A stretch of DNA of 64,000 nucleotides. Source: Lactuca virosa (taxonomy: Eukaryota > Streptophyta > Magnoliopsida > Asterales > Asteraceae). Shown here in pieces: positions 23,621-36,146 of this stretch. The stretch's first letter is position 1. Each line of letters opens with the position of its first letter. The notes below the pieces were generated by a model that saw nothing but the letters and a program-made list of their open reading frames with translations, did not search any database and was not told the origin of the DNA. The translations under genes were made by a program, and so were the position numbers. Location of the stretch: positions 261,601,364 through 261,665,363 of the forward strand of contig CAKMRJ010005634.1 in the NCBI GenBank assembly GCA_928212115.1, given 5' to 3'.

Positions 23621-23995
23621 TCAACATATTGGAATACGACAGTTACGCCCATATGGTGCTTCATATACCTTTAATATATTTTCTACTGTTTGGATTGTTC
23701 TCTCCTTATGACCATCTGTTTGGGGATAATAATCTATGTTGAGAGTGACACGAGATCTCAATTTACATTGCATACTTGCCCAAGAATGAGAAGTAAAGCT
23801 ATTATCATGATCAGAAGTAATCTTTAGCGGTACACCATGTCTCGCAACAGTTTTATCCAAGTATGCTTGTGCGTATTTCTCCATTGGAGCTGCTTCACGC
23901 ATGGAAAGAAAATGTGCACTCTTATTTAGTCGGTCGATAACGACTCAAATGCTATCATTCTGTCTAGCAGACTTTGACAATTGGAGCAGCACTAG
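23621..23995 (-). pseudogene. pol: Integrase core fragment
   Basis: Words in order on -: VIDRLNKSAHF, then ARHGVPLKITSDH (second Asp), YYPQTDGHKERTIQTVENIL (Glu) and an EAPYGRNCRIP end. A stop separates the first word from the 93-codon open part (23902-23621). The first Asp region and the zinc finger are lost. It is fused on its upstream side to the end of protease near 23990-24000. Confidence 0.85.
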
Positions 23996-23999
23996 ACAT

Positions 24000-24640
24000 A
24001 AAGCCAATTCGGAATTCTACTTGCCTATCCGGAGGTAGTTTAGCCAAATCATCGGAGAAAATTATCAAGATTTTCATTATTGACGGGAACATCATTTACA
24101 GTTTTCTTCTCCTCTTTTGAGGTATCAACTGTATAGGCTAGATAAGTAGAATACCTCTTCGATATAAGTTTACGGGTTTCTAGGAAAGAGATTATTATTT
24201 TCATCGTAGACATAAATAGAATTCTCCCCTTCGATAGGGATGCATACCATCTTTTCGTAACACAGGAGTTATGTGCGGTTCTTTGACAACCAATTCATGT
24301 CGAGAATAATTTCAAAGTTGGGCAAGGAGATAGGAATCCGGTTAGCAAGAAAACTATAACCTTCAATTTCTATGACACAATCTCTAAAGATTTTATCAAC
24401 AAGTAATGATACACTTCCCGTTGCATCTACATGAAATGATTGGGCAAATGAATAACAAGCAATTTGGAAGGAATACGTGAATTCATGAGGCACAAAAGAA
24501 TTTGAGGCACCAGAATCAAATACAATGTGAGCAGGTCTAGAATTAACGAGAAATGTACCAATCACAACATTCGGGTCCTCACGTGCCTCCTCTACGGTAA
24601 TCTGAAATGTATAGTCTTTAACTAAACGATTGTCAAACAC
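24000..24640 (-). pseudogene. pol: Protease fragment and start of the RT linker
   Basis: 24640-24269 is open for 123 codons and includes the protease signature HIVFDSGASNSF and the downstream MNWLSKNRT word. Near 24060-24000 the complement reads LPPDRQVEFRI, the linker before RT. The sequence then jumps to integrase: about 2 kb of RT and RNase H is missing. There is no intron at the Gag/protease joint here, in contrast to 1980-2055. Confidence 0.85.
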
Positions 24641-24830
24641 TTCAAACTTCTTAATTGATGGCAGTGCTCAAATCTGCACTTGCTCTTCATTTCTCTATTG
24701 GGACTTCGTTTCTAATCTCCGAGTTAAAAACTCAATTCTCATTGCAGAATTCTGCTCCTTCTTGGTTTATAAACTCAACCCAAGATAAGGTCTTAACTTT
24801 TGCTACAACAACAACTCGAATGGTCATATT

Positions 24831-25091
24831 CTAATGACCTTTGATTTTATAACGCAAAAGACACATAACGAAACATACTCTTGTATTAGAATCAGATCGA
24901 AAAGATCGAGCTGATGGAATAAAGAAAACAGAGACAGTTTGATCAACAAGTGGATGCTTCGGAACAGGAAGAGTGGCACCATGTATTTCTAATTCATGAT
25001 CATGCTTTCGTGTATACTCAACAACTTTGTCGAATGATAGAATATTTCGATTAATTACGAGTTCACGGATTTCATACCGTAATCCTTCCAT
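24831..25091 (-). pseudogene. gag: gag fragment
   Basis: 86 open codons beginning MEGLRYEIRELVINRNILSF and VEYTRKHDHELE. These resemble the middle of chromovirus Gag (compare MLRADIREHV and RAREREIDLE near 1438-1540). No zinc knuckle is visible in frame, and flanking gag sequence is decayed. Confidence 0.7.
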
Positions 25092-26943
25092 GTATAACTA
25101 AATTTTCATCGTCTTCATAACAGGTAGCATCTCTGGCTAATGGTTGCTCAATCCTTTAATGAAGATCATTATATTTCTATCGACTACCTTGACCATCTCC
25201 TTCCTCAATTCTCTGACTGAAATTTCGTCAGTACACAAGACATGGTTCTTTGAACCAATCAACTCACTTCGTAGATTTATATTAATTGGACTCGATTCTT
25301 TATGACCAATAAGGTCTTAACGAAAATCATTTTCTTAGTCATCACCGAAACGAAGGTAATGACATACTCGAAGAAAAACGGAATCAATTTTCTAGCTTCT
25401 TGGTCTCCTTGTGACTTTCCATGATCCAAGTGTGAGTCCTGTGCTTTCATTAGTATAGGCCTCTACTACTATTCACACCTACTCATACTCGTCCCAAGTA
25501 TTGTCTCGCAGTTCCCAAGTCACCATTCAAAAGTTTTCACAAAACAACTTTTCACACCTGAGTGTGTTCAAACAAGTACATAGAACAATTTCTCCTAGAC
25601 TCAACTAGGGATTTCACGTTTCTATCAAACATATCTTAGATTTCCTATACTCGCCTTCTAATATTCTTTTCGTTCATATGCTCGATCTAGCATATCCTAA
25701 TACTTTTTCATAGGTCGATATAAATTTTACTTCCAATTCTTCATATAAATTCTTTCTCGGGTAGTGTCTACTTTTCAAGACACACTATGCCAGAATTTAC
25801 TCTTGTATTGTGGAGACAAACGGTCTCTAACTATTTGCATCATCTTCTAACTCATGCAAGTCACCATTCACATTTGTTCATCTTATTATCCTTCCATGAC
25901 ATCGTCGTTCCTGTATATGACTAAGTCTTATTCTCATGAGTGTATCTTTTAAGTTTACTTCATAGGAGTCTATCCTAAGAAGTCCGCATTATAGCTGCAT
26001 CTTAACATGTTCTACTAGCTTCGACTCAGTTCTCTGTCATTTCTAACAACAACATCTCTTCTCATGCAATACTATGGGTGTATATCTTCTTCTTTTAATT
26101 CTTCTAAATCTTACACAACATCAATTTCGATACTGTCGAGGTATTTATCACCATCTTCGGTTCTTCCGACTCTATAAGCAATCATTGGTTCAATCTGGAC
26201 AGCGGTGGAATAACTTCATCGATTATGCCAAAACATTCATCTCGTCCGAATGTACTTCGAATACACAAGATTCTTCCAACGGTGTTATTATTTCATTAAA
26301 CATAGTTCGAATGTACAACACCACTCTATAGGTATTAATACACTATTTACGATATCACTTGATAAATGTTATTTTACGATATCCCTCGATCGTTTATCTA
26401 TAAAATTATCGATGTCGACTATCATATGACTTTTTATCACTTCGAAAAGTTTCTTATCAGTTATAACACGGAAATTTTAGAATCTGGAATACATAAAATT
26501 TCCTCTTCCAGACCAAGGTCGGCAACAGGCCTTAAACTTTTCAAGTAATAGCAATATAAGCAAGCAATCTAAGGCATGCTAGATTCATTTATCATTTAGC
26601 ACATATTAGAATATAAGGCATATATCCTCTAATATTCTAGTGCTTGTGTCCATTTAGGTATTCAACCTAAAGCATACTAGATTCACGTCGTATCATCATC
26701 CCTTAGCAATCCATATTTAAATCTAGAAATTCTTAAAATTCCTAGTTCACTTAAACTATTCTCTAAATTTTTTGAAGTAACTTAATATTTTAGAATACAA
26801 GGGTTTATCACTACCCAATACCCCACTTAAATCTTTCATATGGTTTGTATTCATATACTTACAAATGACTCCGTTCATATATTGAACTTCCAACGGTTTA
26901 AGTCTAAATACCAATCTGCGGTATTTAGTTCACTTAAACTATT
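25092..26943 (-). other. Decayed gag 5' part and leader
   Basis: Between the gag fragment and the PBS I see only AT-rich sequence with many stops on -. GCATGCTAGATTC-type words near 26575 and 26680 recall the leader at 213-345. The short + strand frames here have no family features and are probably chance. Confidence 0.5.
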
Positions 26944-26955
26944 GCTCTAATACCA
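26944..26955 (-). other. Primer-binding site (one mismatch)
   Basis: On - it reads TGGTATTAGAGC, one change from the tRNA-iMet site TGGTATCAGAGC, four bases after the LTR end at 26960. Confidence 0.85.
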
Positions 26956-26959
26956 TGAT

Positions 26960-29075
26960 TGAAAGAACCTAACTTTCATATATAACATTATTATCACTCC
27001 AAGTTACTCCAAAACATGCTACATGCATATTTATAAACAATATTTTACATTTATAATTTGATTACAAAAGACTAGATACAAACCGACTAAATTTTAGTAT
27101 ATTACATAACTACCCAGGGTATTAAAGCTTTTATACAAACGTAAACCCAAGTACAAAAGTAATAGTATAAACTATTCTAAATCTTCCAACAGTATATAAC
27201 TATACTGGATGTTTACTACCTGCAATTGCTAAACATTGAGAGGGGTAAGCGCTGACGCTTAGTGAGTTCAATAATAGATACAATATAACGTTATGCCATA
27301 TATATACTTCAATATGGTAGAAGCAAAGGCAACAAGGAACAACAAAGACATATGTGAATCATGCAACAGGCTTTCCGTATCAATCAATGATTTGATTCAA
27401 AAATATACAATCAGTGAGACATAACAATTTCAATACTTGATATACATCAATAACGCTTCGGCCCAAATGGCACAGAAGACATACAATTTATGATTAAACA
27501 TTTTGGTAGATTTCACGCTTTCAGCCCTATCGATCCTTTTGCCAATGCCATAGTGGTAGAAGTCATTCTCTTACGAGACATGCTCTAAATGGCCGAAGGC
27601 TACATACCAATACCCAAGTGATGCCTATGTCATACACTTAATGGTCAAAGGTATAACTCAGTATCATAATAACAGGGGAAAGCACACTGAACATATAACG
27701 CATAACATACAATTATTCCTATATATTGAACTCACCGTGAAATAATTGATTGATAAAATGATAATTTGGGCAGCACTTCGCCTCTAAATATGACTTTCTT
27801 TGACGAAACCGGGGATTTTTGTTGAAAACCGGACCTTGCGCGGGCAGAGTTTCAACTTGAAAATATTATTTTCTCTGGTCTTCGGGGCGTCGGGACTTGC
27901 TTCAGGTGTCAGGGATGTTTCCTAGGCTTTAGGGGGGTGCTAGGGTAAACTGAGAGAGTGTAGAAGATGTGAAAGAGTGAAATTTGTAACTTAAACCCGG
28001 ACAGCTTCACTTGCTATCTATAGTAGGGAGTCTGACCCTCGTACGTTGAGCGTACCTGCGAGAACGCGGGGCGTTCGCTACACGGGGCGTACACCTCGTA
28101 CGTGGGGCGTACCAGCGACGTGTCAATGATTCGGAACCCGGGCCTCGGACGTGGCTGAGTTAGGATACGTGTCATCGTGCGAAGGCGCTTGGTGGCTAAT
28201 ACGTGTCTTCGTAGTACGTTGGGCGTACTTCTCCGGCCAGTCTCGATATTTGGGCCATAAACTTCAAAAATTCGTACCTTTCGTATAAAAACTCCGTTTT
28301 TGATGTTCTTTGTATCCACGCGTAGGTAAAATTATGCTCTACAACTTTCGTTTAGACTCCGTCGGCTAATTTTGAATTTATTTTTAAAGTTATATTTTTA
28401 ACAGGCCGGGACATGAAAAGTCCGTTAAAAATTCATAACTTCTTCATCCGATGTCCGATGTCCATTTTCGTCTGTCTTTTTACCGTTGTACTACTATTGA
28501 TGAGACCTTCGATTCTCGTTTAGGTTGCGTCGACTAAAAATCACTCGATCTTTATTTCGAGTTTGTAGCCGTCCACTGCTATTCCGAAACATAGAAAAAT
28601 CATAACTTCGTTATACGAAGTCAGATTTTGACGTTCTTTTTATGAAAATTCTCGGTTTAACGAATACTACAGCTTTAATTTAGATTATAAAGGCCAAAAA
28701 GTAGTTTATCGAAAACACACTTTTTACGTCTTATGGCGTCGTGTCGGTTCTGTCGCGAAACTTTAAGAAGTCATAACTTCTTCGTTATAACTCGGATTTC
28801 AGTGAGGTTTTCGTCTAAATGCTTCTAACCAGATTCTTTACAACTTTCAATATTATAACTTTACTTATTTTCAACTGTTATATTTTCGTTAAATTTCAAT
28901 ATTTGACATTAGATTGGAATGTCATAAGACTTCCAATATTTTTTTTCCGAGTGATTCTAAACACATTTCTAGTAAAAACTATATGTGAGAACTCAACGCT
29001 CAAATTCATATAATAATTCATTATATTATTCACTTTTAAAATTACATAACACAATAACTGAACGTGTAAGTTACA
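26960..29075 (-). repeat. 5' LTR of the - strand gypsy element
   Basis: Same termini as 21248-23386 and similar throughout, with indels. For example, one palindrome of the distal pair (compare 22499 and 22521) is missing at 28214. The TATAC duplication follows at 29076-29080. Confidence 0.88.
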
Positions 29076-29080
29076 TATAC

Positions 29081-29873
29081 TTACTACTATAATAGAATTA
29101 TGGCAATATTGTGTCAAAATTTAAGATTGTTAAGTTACAAAAAATTTTCTGTGAAATTTAGATTTCTATGAATCAATTTGTTGTGTAACAAATTCAGGTG
29201 GAAATTCCCATTACTGAAATGTTAAAATTTAACATTTTAGGAGGTGTTCCTATGATTAAATATTCAAAAACTAAATCAATTTAGTTCCAAAATTTCCCAA
29301 ACTTTATATTTCGGTTTCAACTGAAGTCAAAGATCTTAAGATAATTTTTCTTGAATTTTTTGATTTGTCTAACTATTTTTCACCATTTTGATTTGTCGAA
29401 CTATTTTTCACCATTTACAGTGTATATAATCTGGAAAAATTATTGAAAGTCATTTATGACCAGTAAATCCTTATTTTTAGAATTTAAGTGTGTTTAATAC
29501 TAAGAAAAAAGAAAAAAAAATAGTAAACAGTTAAGATAAATCCTCAAAAAATTTTGTTGTGATTATAATGTAATAAAAGATCTCCTAGTAAATTTGTAGG
29601 ATTTTTGGATAAGCTTAACTATTTTCCTTTATTTAATCCTTTTATTATACATTAAATGTTGGAAAAATAGAAAACGGTTGGGGAAAATTCTCCAAATTTT
29701 TCTATGAAGGTTATACAATATATAGAAGCTTCGAAAAATCATAAATGTGATTTTTATAACGTGGAACCCGATTTTTGTTATTTATTTGTGCTTAATAACA
29801 ACAAAATAAAAACTAGTGGTAAATAGTAATAAAAATTTCTCAAACTTCATGGAGGACGTTGGTTTATAGTATA
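29081..29873. other. AT-rich stretch, nothing recognised
   Basis: Very A/T-rich, with scattered A and T runs. No coding frame, LTR terminus or RNA gene seen. Confidence 0.5.
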
Positions 29874-30641
29874 GGTCATTCATGAATTTTCCAGAATTTA
29901 TTTGCTAGTGTAAGTATTTTATATGCTTTAACATTCTATTTTCTTATTATTTTTATGTAAAAATAAGGAAAATATATTTGGAGCTGGAATTTTCCAGAAT
30001 GCATCTTCCTACAATTTAAGAACAGTGAAAAATCGTTTTCTTAGTTTGGATGTCGAAAAACATGCCTAAAGGCTCAATATATTTTAGAGGAAAACATGGT
30101 TCTTGTGATTTTGGTAAAGGTTATTGATAGGTCATTCATGAATTTTCCAGAATTTATTTGCTAGTGTCAGTATTTTAGACGCTTTAACATTCTATTTTCT
30201 TATTATTTTCATGTAAAAATAAGGAAAATATATTTGGAGCTGGAATTTTCCAGAATGCATCTTCCTACAATTTATGAACAGTGAAAAATCGTTATCTTAG
30301 TTTGGATGTTGAAAAACATGCCTAAAGGCTCAATATATTTTAGATAAAAACATGGTTCTTGTGATTTTGGTAAAGGTTATTGATAGGTCATTCATGAATT
30401 TTCCAGAATTTATTTGCTAGTGTAAGTATTTTATATGCTTTAACATTCTATTTTCTTATTATTTTCATGTAAAAATAAGGAAAATATATTTGGAGCTGAA
30501 ATTTTCCAGAATGCATCTTCCTACAATTTAAGAACAGTGAAAAATCGTTTTCTTAGTTTGGATGTCGAAAAACATGCCTAAAGGCTCAATATATTTTAGA
30601 TAAAAACATGGTCCTTGTGATTTTGGTAAAGGTTATTGATG
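29874..30641. repeat. Three tandem copies of a 256-bp unit
   Basis: Units start with GGTCATTCATGAATTTTCC at 29874, 30130 and 30386, exactly 256 bp apart, and end near GGTTATTGAT at 30640. Copies differ at only a few bases. No coding potential. The short TTTCCAGAAT word occurs twice per unit. Confidence 0.93.
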
Positions 30642-33333
30642 TCACTTTGAGAATTTTTGCAACATGTTAAATAGACTTTTGAATCAAAATATTTTTGTAG
30701 CTCTGACTTTATGATAATAGGTGCTCAAATAAATTTCCCTAGATCTTTTGTGAGGATTAAGTCCTTTGAACATACAATACAAAACTAGTATTCATAAAAA
30801 GGTGTTGTTTGAGCAACAGTTTTGTAAAAATTATTAAAAATCAAAATCTTGGAATTTTTCAGTACTTTGAGAAAATTGTTAAAAATCAAATTGTAAAAAT
30901 TGTTAAAAATCAAAATCTTGGAAAAGTGAACTTTATTCATTACTTTGAGAAAATACTTTAAAATATTTTAATGAAATCATGATCCATACATGTTATGGTC
31001 ATGTGTCCAGGGATCAACTATATTTAAAAATCATAATTTAGGTACATGCATTAAAATACAAAAATCTTATTTCCTAAGAACTCTTAAAAATGAGTTTTAT
31101 GTTGTTTATAAGAAATCCTTTGATCCAAACATTTGAGTTTGAGTTTTATCATATGAAATTTGAATTAGTGAACATGCATGAAGTAAAAAATAACTTCTTG
31201 ATGGTTTAGAAATGATTTAGGTACAAAAGTATCAAAATATCAAGAAGAAAGTGTAAAAATCACCATTGATGATGGTTTAGAGCTTGCATGTGTTCATCTC
31301 TGGTCTTAAGTTTGGTTTGATCATGGATTATCACTATTTTCATAACATTCAACATGTTTATAGTGATAATCTACAAAAATCAAGATCAAAGACAAGAAAG
31401 GGTCATAAAATCCGAAAAAAAGATGAAAATAACAAGGAAACTTGTATAAATTGTTATGGATCTTCAAAAGATGTAAGCTCTTACCTTTTTTTGTTGTGTA
31501 GATTCAAAAACACCCAAATATATCCTGAATTTCGTGGGTTGGAGGCTGATCTTTAGAGAGGGAGAGTGTGGGGTTTTAGAGAGAAGAAAAGACAGATTCT
31601 GTCTCTCTGGATACCTAATCTCTCTCTTCATCTCTTTGGGGTTTCTCTCCACTAAAATCGGTCACCAAAATACCGAAATGTGTGTAAACTCATGAATAAA
31701 CTAATGTAAAAATATCTCCCAGTTATTCTGCTTATAAGTCATTTTTGGAGAGAAGGAAGAGAGAATTCTAGAGTGGGAAAGGAAGGTAGAGTGTGGGAGA
31801 TGCTCTAATGAATAGGGTGTGCCTTTTGAGTGAGGTAGAGATATGGGGAGAGAGTCGCCAAAATTTTGAGGTGTAATACCCTGTCTTTCTCTTTTCTCTT
31901 CATAAAGTGTGAATCTTATATAAAAATATCAAAGTTTTATAAGATATACAACTTAACCTAGCTTTTATCCATAAAACCTTGATTTTTGGCTTATAAATTA
32001 AGGTAATTGGTAATGACCTAAAATTTGTTTCCTTGGTTATATTTTCCTAATTTTGATTATTTTAAATTGATATTTTAAGTTTCATAATTATTTTAATTGA
32101 ATTTTAGAGGTTAAATTTTATAAATTTAGGTTTTTAGGGCCTTTCGGGTTTTTGAGAGTTTGTAAATCTTTGGATATCAAGATTAATTGAATCTTGAGAC
32201 TTCAAACTATTTTAGAGTTTCATAACTCTTACTCAAGTTAGATATAATGTTTGTAATTTATTTTTATCGGTTTATTGGCATTTCTATGTAGTGGTTTCGA
32301 GATTCAAGTGAAATGGAAGAATGAAGTATACTAGTCCTAGTTTTCAACTTAGACTTAAGTTCCTATGTCACTCGAACTTGATTTATACTACTAGGTCAAG
32401 TGCATGATGTGTCTACATGATTCATGCAAATATGTTCAAGTCAAGGAATGAATTGAATTTGGATAGTCGCTACTGTTAAAGTAGTTGTAGAATTCACATA
32501 TCAATGTGAAATCTAAATACAACATCCTTCGATTCTACTTGTTTCCATGTTTTCTAGTAGGTTATGAATTAGCCTCGAGCTACTAACCTAGTATGTTTCG
32601 TTCCTATACGTGCAACTAAGTTTATTCATAACTTGAACTGTCTGAAATTTTGACGGTTGTCACAATAAGATTGCAAGTTATCTTCAAGTTTTAAATCCAA
32701 AACTTGAGAGATTGGAGGGAGAAAGAGAAGTCATGGTTTTGCATGGAGAAAAAGAAAAAGATTTCAAGCCTTCATAAAGCTTCATCCTTACCCTTAAGTC
32801 CTTAAACCTTTTAGCCATCCATGATCTTACACCTACAAACCCCCCCTCCCTCCCCCATGTCCTTAAGACATGCCTTACCTTTTGATTAAACAAACCAAAA
32901 AGCCATACTTTCTTTTCTTATATCAATTTTTAGATTTTATATATATATAAAGCATGAGTCTTATATTTTATAAAAAAGTTTATAAAATATAAACTTTAAC
33001 TTTTTTTGTAAAAGACAAGAATTTATCTAGTCGAAAATGATGTGCACGAATTATTAATTCATACCATATGAATTATGTAATGTTACTTGCTAATGAAAAT
33101 TATTATTTTCTAGAAATAAATAATTTCTAATTTAATTATAGGAGTTTATTGAATATTTATTAAAATCAATTTCTTTTAAATAATCAATTATTTCAAGTTA
33201 TTGTTAGCATGACCCATTAGTATCATATATTAATTAGCAATATCACTTTAGTATGATTCTTGAGCATAGTAGATCTTTCAGTTATGATAACTATATCTTT
33301 TATAGATTTATAATGTTATAGTAAGTCTAAAAG
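30642..33333. other. AT-rich LTR-like debris, no gene seen
   Basis: No credible coding frame. Hints of old gypsy LTRs: on -, AAAAAG|GTAAGAGC near 31480 is donor-like; on +, TGTAATACCC at 31873 is a common LTR start. Purine-rich stretches (GAGAGAAG repeats, 31560-31860 and 32700-32770) may be antisense leaders. Boundaries could not be set. Confidence 0.4.
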
Positions 33334-33510
33334 GATAAACGAGCAGAGTAACGACTAGGGACAATGTTATATTTAAGATTTGGGTAGAGTAAGGACTAAG
33401 TATATTGCTATCCATCAAAGTTGAAAAGAGTAATGATTAGGCATAATATTATCCTTAACATTTGGGCAGAGTAACTACCAAACATAATACTATCCATAAA
33501 TGTTGAGCAT
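33334..33510. repeat. About four tandem copies of a 41-bp unit, degenerate
   Basis: The word GAGTAA starts at 33346, 33387, 33428 and 33469, each 41 bp apart, in the context GGGYAGAGTAA..ACTA...ATATTATCCATAA. Copies vary at many positions, so the array is old. Confidence 0.75.
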
Positions 33511-33900
33511 AACAATGAAATATGCTAACATCCTGATTTATAATATAATAATCAACGATAATTATATAATCAATAATTTATTAACATGTATACCCCCATG
33601 AAAACTTTGAAAATCATAAAATTAGGTCCATAAACCCACCCACGAAGTGTGCTTGACTTGTAATACCCCATTTACAACGTTCAGTAGGATTCAACATAAA
33701 CCGTTTGTGACAACCCGAAATTTCTATCTTGTAAAGTCAATCAATTCAATCAAAAGTCAGACTTGTTTATGTTGCCTTTTTGCCTTGTTAAGGGTCTATT
33801 TGAGAGTTTCTAAGCCTAGTACACTTAATGATTGTGTATTAGGAAGTATTAGCTTGAGTTCTTAGAGTTGAAATCGAGCCGGAAACATCATCAAAAAGGA

Positions 33901-33950
33901 GTTCACGGCCGTGAACCCATTCTTGGCCATGAACATCCTCCGTATATATA
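33901..33950 (+). promoter_or_regulatory. LTR promoter: palindrome pair and TATA box
   Basis: Perfect 16-bp palindrome GTTCACGGCCGTGAAC at 33901-33916, then a degenerate copy centred 18 bp later (TTGGCCATGAAC, 33923-33934), then TATATATA at 33943-33950. The palindrome recurs perfectly at 34138-34153, with more half-sites (GCCGTGAAC) near 33985, 34270 and 34287. Confidence 0.6.
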
Positions 33951-35046
33951 TGAAACATCTCATTTTCTTCACTTATTCAACTCTAGCCGTGAACCCACCC
34001 CATTCTCTCTCAACTTTCTTCAACCGTGAACACTCCAAATGCTTCCAAAAAGTAAGTATCTCATCCCTTACTTGTTCATACCTAGAAACACTTGATTCCA
34101 CACATGAAGCAAGAACCAAAATGCAATATCGTCAAGAGTTCACGGCCGTGAACCGTTCATGTGGTTGTGAACCCTTCATAGATGCATGATAGGACCGTGA
34201 ACCCTCCTTCATTGGTTGTAAACCCTTCATAAGATCAAGGTTGGGATGTGAACACATCATGTGTTCTATGGCCGTGAACCCTTGTAAGGCCGTGAACACT
34301 TCTTGTGTGGTTGTGAACTACTTTCAATCAATCATATATGATTCTAACACTCCATTAACAGTGAACTACTTTCAATTAATCATATATGAACTACACTAAT
34401 TATATACATATATGTGTCGTTATATGCTTGATAGGATCCGTTTGTGCTCGAGACTTCACTTGGCATACTAAGCATCCTATATCGATCTTTCATTCGAAAC
34501 ACTCACTATAGGTGAATTCATACCCCTACAACTACACTTTTAAATGCTTTTAAATGATTTTAGGGGGGAATACAAGTATAACACAATGAAATTGTGTTAA
34601 TCATTTACATGTGAAAACTACATTCAAAAGGATTTCTTATACTCAAACTTGTTGAAAACTCTTTTAAAGCTTTTATAAACTTCTTTTATATCAAATCATA
34701 TCCGTCTATCTATTTACGTATAAGTGTGCTTTAACAGAATTAGGACTATTGCTAGATACCTTGAATCTTGTTCCTTGTTTGGTTGTGGGCTCGGGTAGGG
34801 TCACTAGTCCGAATGTCGGTTAAATCATAGTTATAATTATTGAATACATATGTGGATATTAAACCCAGTTTTAAGGTTCATTCTTAACTTAGTTGCTTGG
34901 TAAGTAATTGAGTCTTTTCTATACATCAATATCAGTCAAACTATCATACTAATAAACTATAATAGGTATAGTTTAGAGGATTACTACTTACTACTTCTAG
35001 AACAGTGAAACTTACAAGTGTCAGTTCATACATGAGTCAGTTCAAA

Positions 35047-35222
35047 CATACTATAACTAGAACAGAAGGAACATAGTATAACTAGAACAGAAGGACCATA
35101 CTATAACTAGAACACAAGGAACATACTATAACTAGAACACAAAGAACATACTATAACTAGATCAGAAGGAACATACTATAACTAGAACAGGAAGGAACAT
35201 ACTATAACAAGAACAAGATAAC
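35047..35222 (+). repeat. Seven tandem copies of a 25-bp unit
   Basis: CATACTATAACTAGAACAGAAGGAA-type units start at 35047, 35072, 35097, 35122, 35147 and 35172, with a decayed one near 35198. They lie in the candidate LTR intron, as does the 27-bp array of the chromovirus LTR. Confidence 0.9.
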
Positions 35223-36134
35223 ATTAATGTGAGCCACTACTTCATGGCATGGCAATTTACTATAGTGTCACGTTTTGTAACCAAGAGTCTCCTGGAGGGA
35301 GAGCTTGAGTTTGTGTATAGATCTATACGAGATTGACCATCCTACACCTTGCTGCTAGCTACAGTGGGACCTACAGGTCTACGGGTAACAAATGTCATAC
35401 CATTTCGACGTCTTTTGATCGTCGTGTTTAATACTAGTCAATCAAGTATGGTTATAACCTCATCACATTTTACCTTAATTACACAAATTGTTTTTTATGG
35501 TAGTTAGTACTTCAGTAGTTACTTTATACAATACTACTGTACATCTTCATTTTCCCATTACATTCATATAGTGATCTTCTCACATAAAACGTAATGTAAA
35601 CTATTTTCTGGTAATGATAGTCATATCCTTGGGAAAACATTCATTTTTACAAAGGAACAAACATACAAAACAGTCGGGTCTTGGTAGAAGGCTACTTTCC
35701 ATTTTAGTAGAAAATATAGGATTTTCTAGGAGGTATACAAACATTTACACCAAACACTTACAAACATTTACATTAAATACTTACAAACATCTTCATCAAA
35801 CTAATGCAACCAATTGACACAAAAATACTTATGAACTCACCAGCTTAAATGCTGATCTACTCTTTCAAAATAACTTGTATTCTCAGGTCACCAGTAGACA
35901 GGTACCGATGACCAGGTTTTGAGAAGACGGAGCATGTTCAAGACTCGTCTTTTATTTTGATTCATATTTTGGTGTCTTTCAAACTTTACACAGAACACAC
36001 TTGTATTAAATTATATTAATAATGCAATGGATGATGTTGTTGCTTGTTTTACTATTGTGCATTCTTATGATACTGTACATGACGTCCTCCGCCCCCAAAG
36101 GTTTCCGTCGTTCTGGTTTGGGGGTGTGATAGAT

Positions 36135-36146
36135 TGGTATCAGAGC
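36135..36146 (+). other. Primer-binding site (tRNA-iMet)
   Basis: Exact TGGTATCAGAGC, three bases after the LTR end. Confidence 0.92.

Larger units (their letters stand above)
21248..29075 (-). mobile_element. Ty3/gypsy element on - strand, internally deleted, both LTRs
   Basis: Two similar LTRs (2,139 and 2,116 bp) flank 3.6 kb with PBS, gag relic, protease and integrase fragments in order on -, all bracketed by TATAC. RT and RNase H are missing. Protease wording (VEEAREDPNVV, LVNSRPAHIVFDSGAS) is like the chromovirus at 1-7452. The element cannot move by its own proteins. Confidence 0.9.
33706..36131 (+). repeat. 5' LTR of the ORF0-family element (2,426 bp)
   Basis: TGTGACAACCCGAAATTTC... 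to ...GGGGGTGTGATA. Promoter at 33901-33950, donor-like sites at 34052 (AA|GTAAGTAT) and 34512 (TATAG|GTGAATTC), acceptor-like TATTCTCAG|GTC at 35886, and a 25-bp tandem repeat. The end matches the complement of TGTCGCACCCC at 54777 and 58926. Confidence 0.8.

Noticed and set aside
26074..26548. Two + strand open frames
   Set aside because: They lie antisense in the decayed leader and gag of a - strand gypsy element and show no motif or codon bias.
31284..31652. Frames on both strands near 31.3-31.6 kb as a small gene
   Set aside because: Low complexity, overlapping on opposite strands, with no start context or homologous copy in the window.
36135..36146. TGGTATCAGAGC sites as tRNA gene fragments
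   Set aside because: Each is 12 bp, next to an LTR end, and complementary to initiator tRNA-Met, so they are primer-binding sites.
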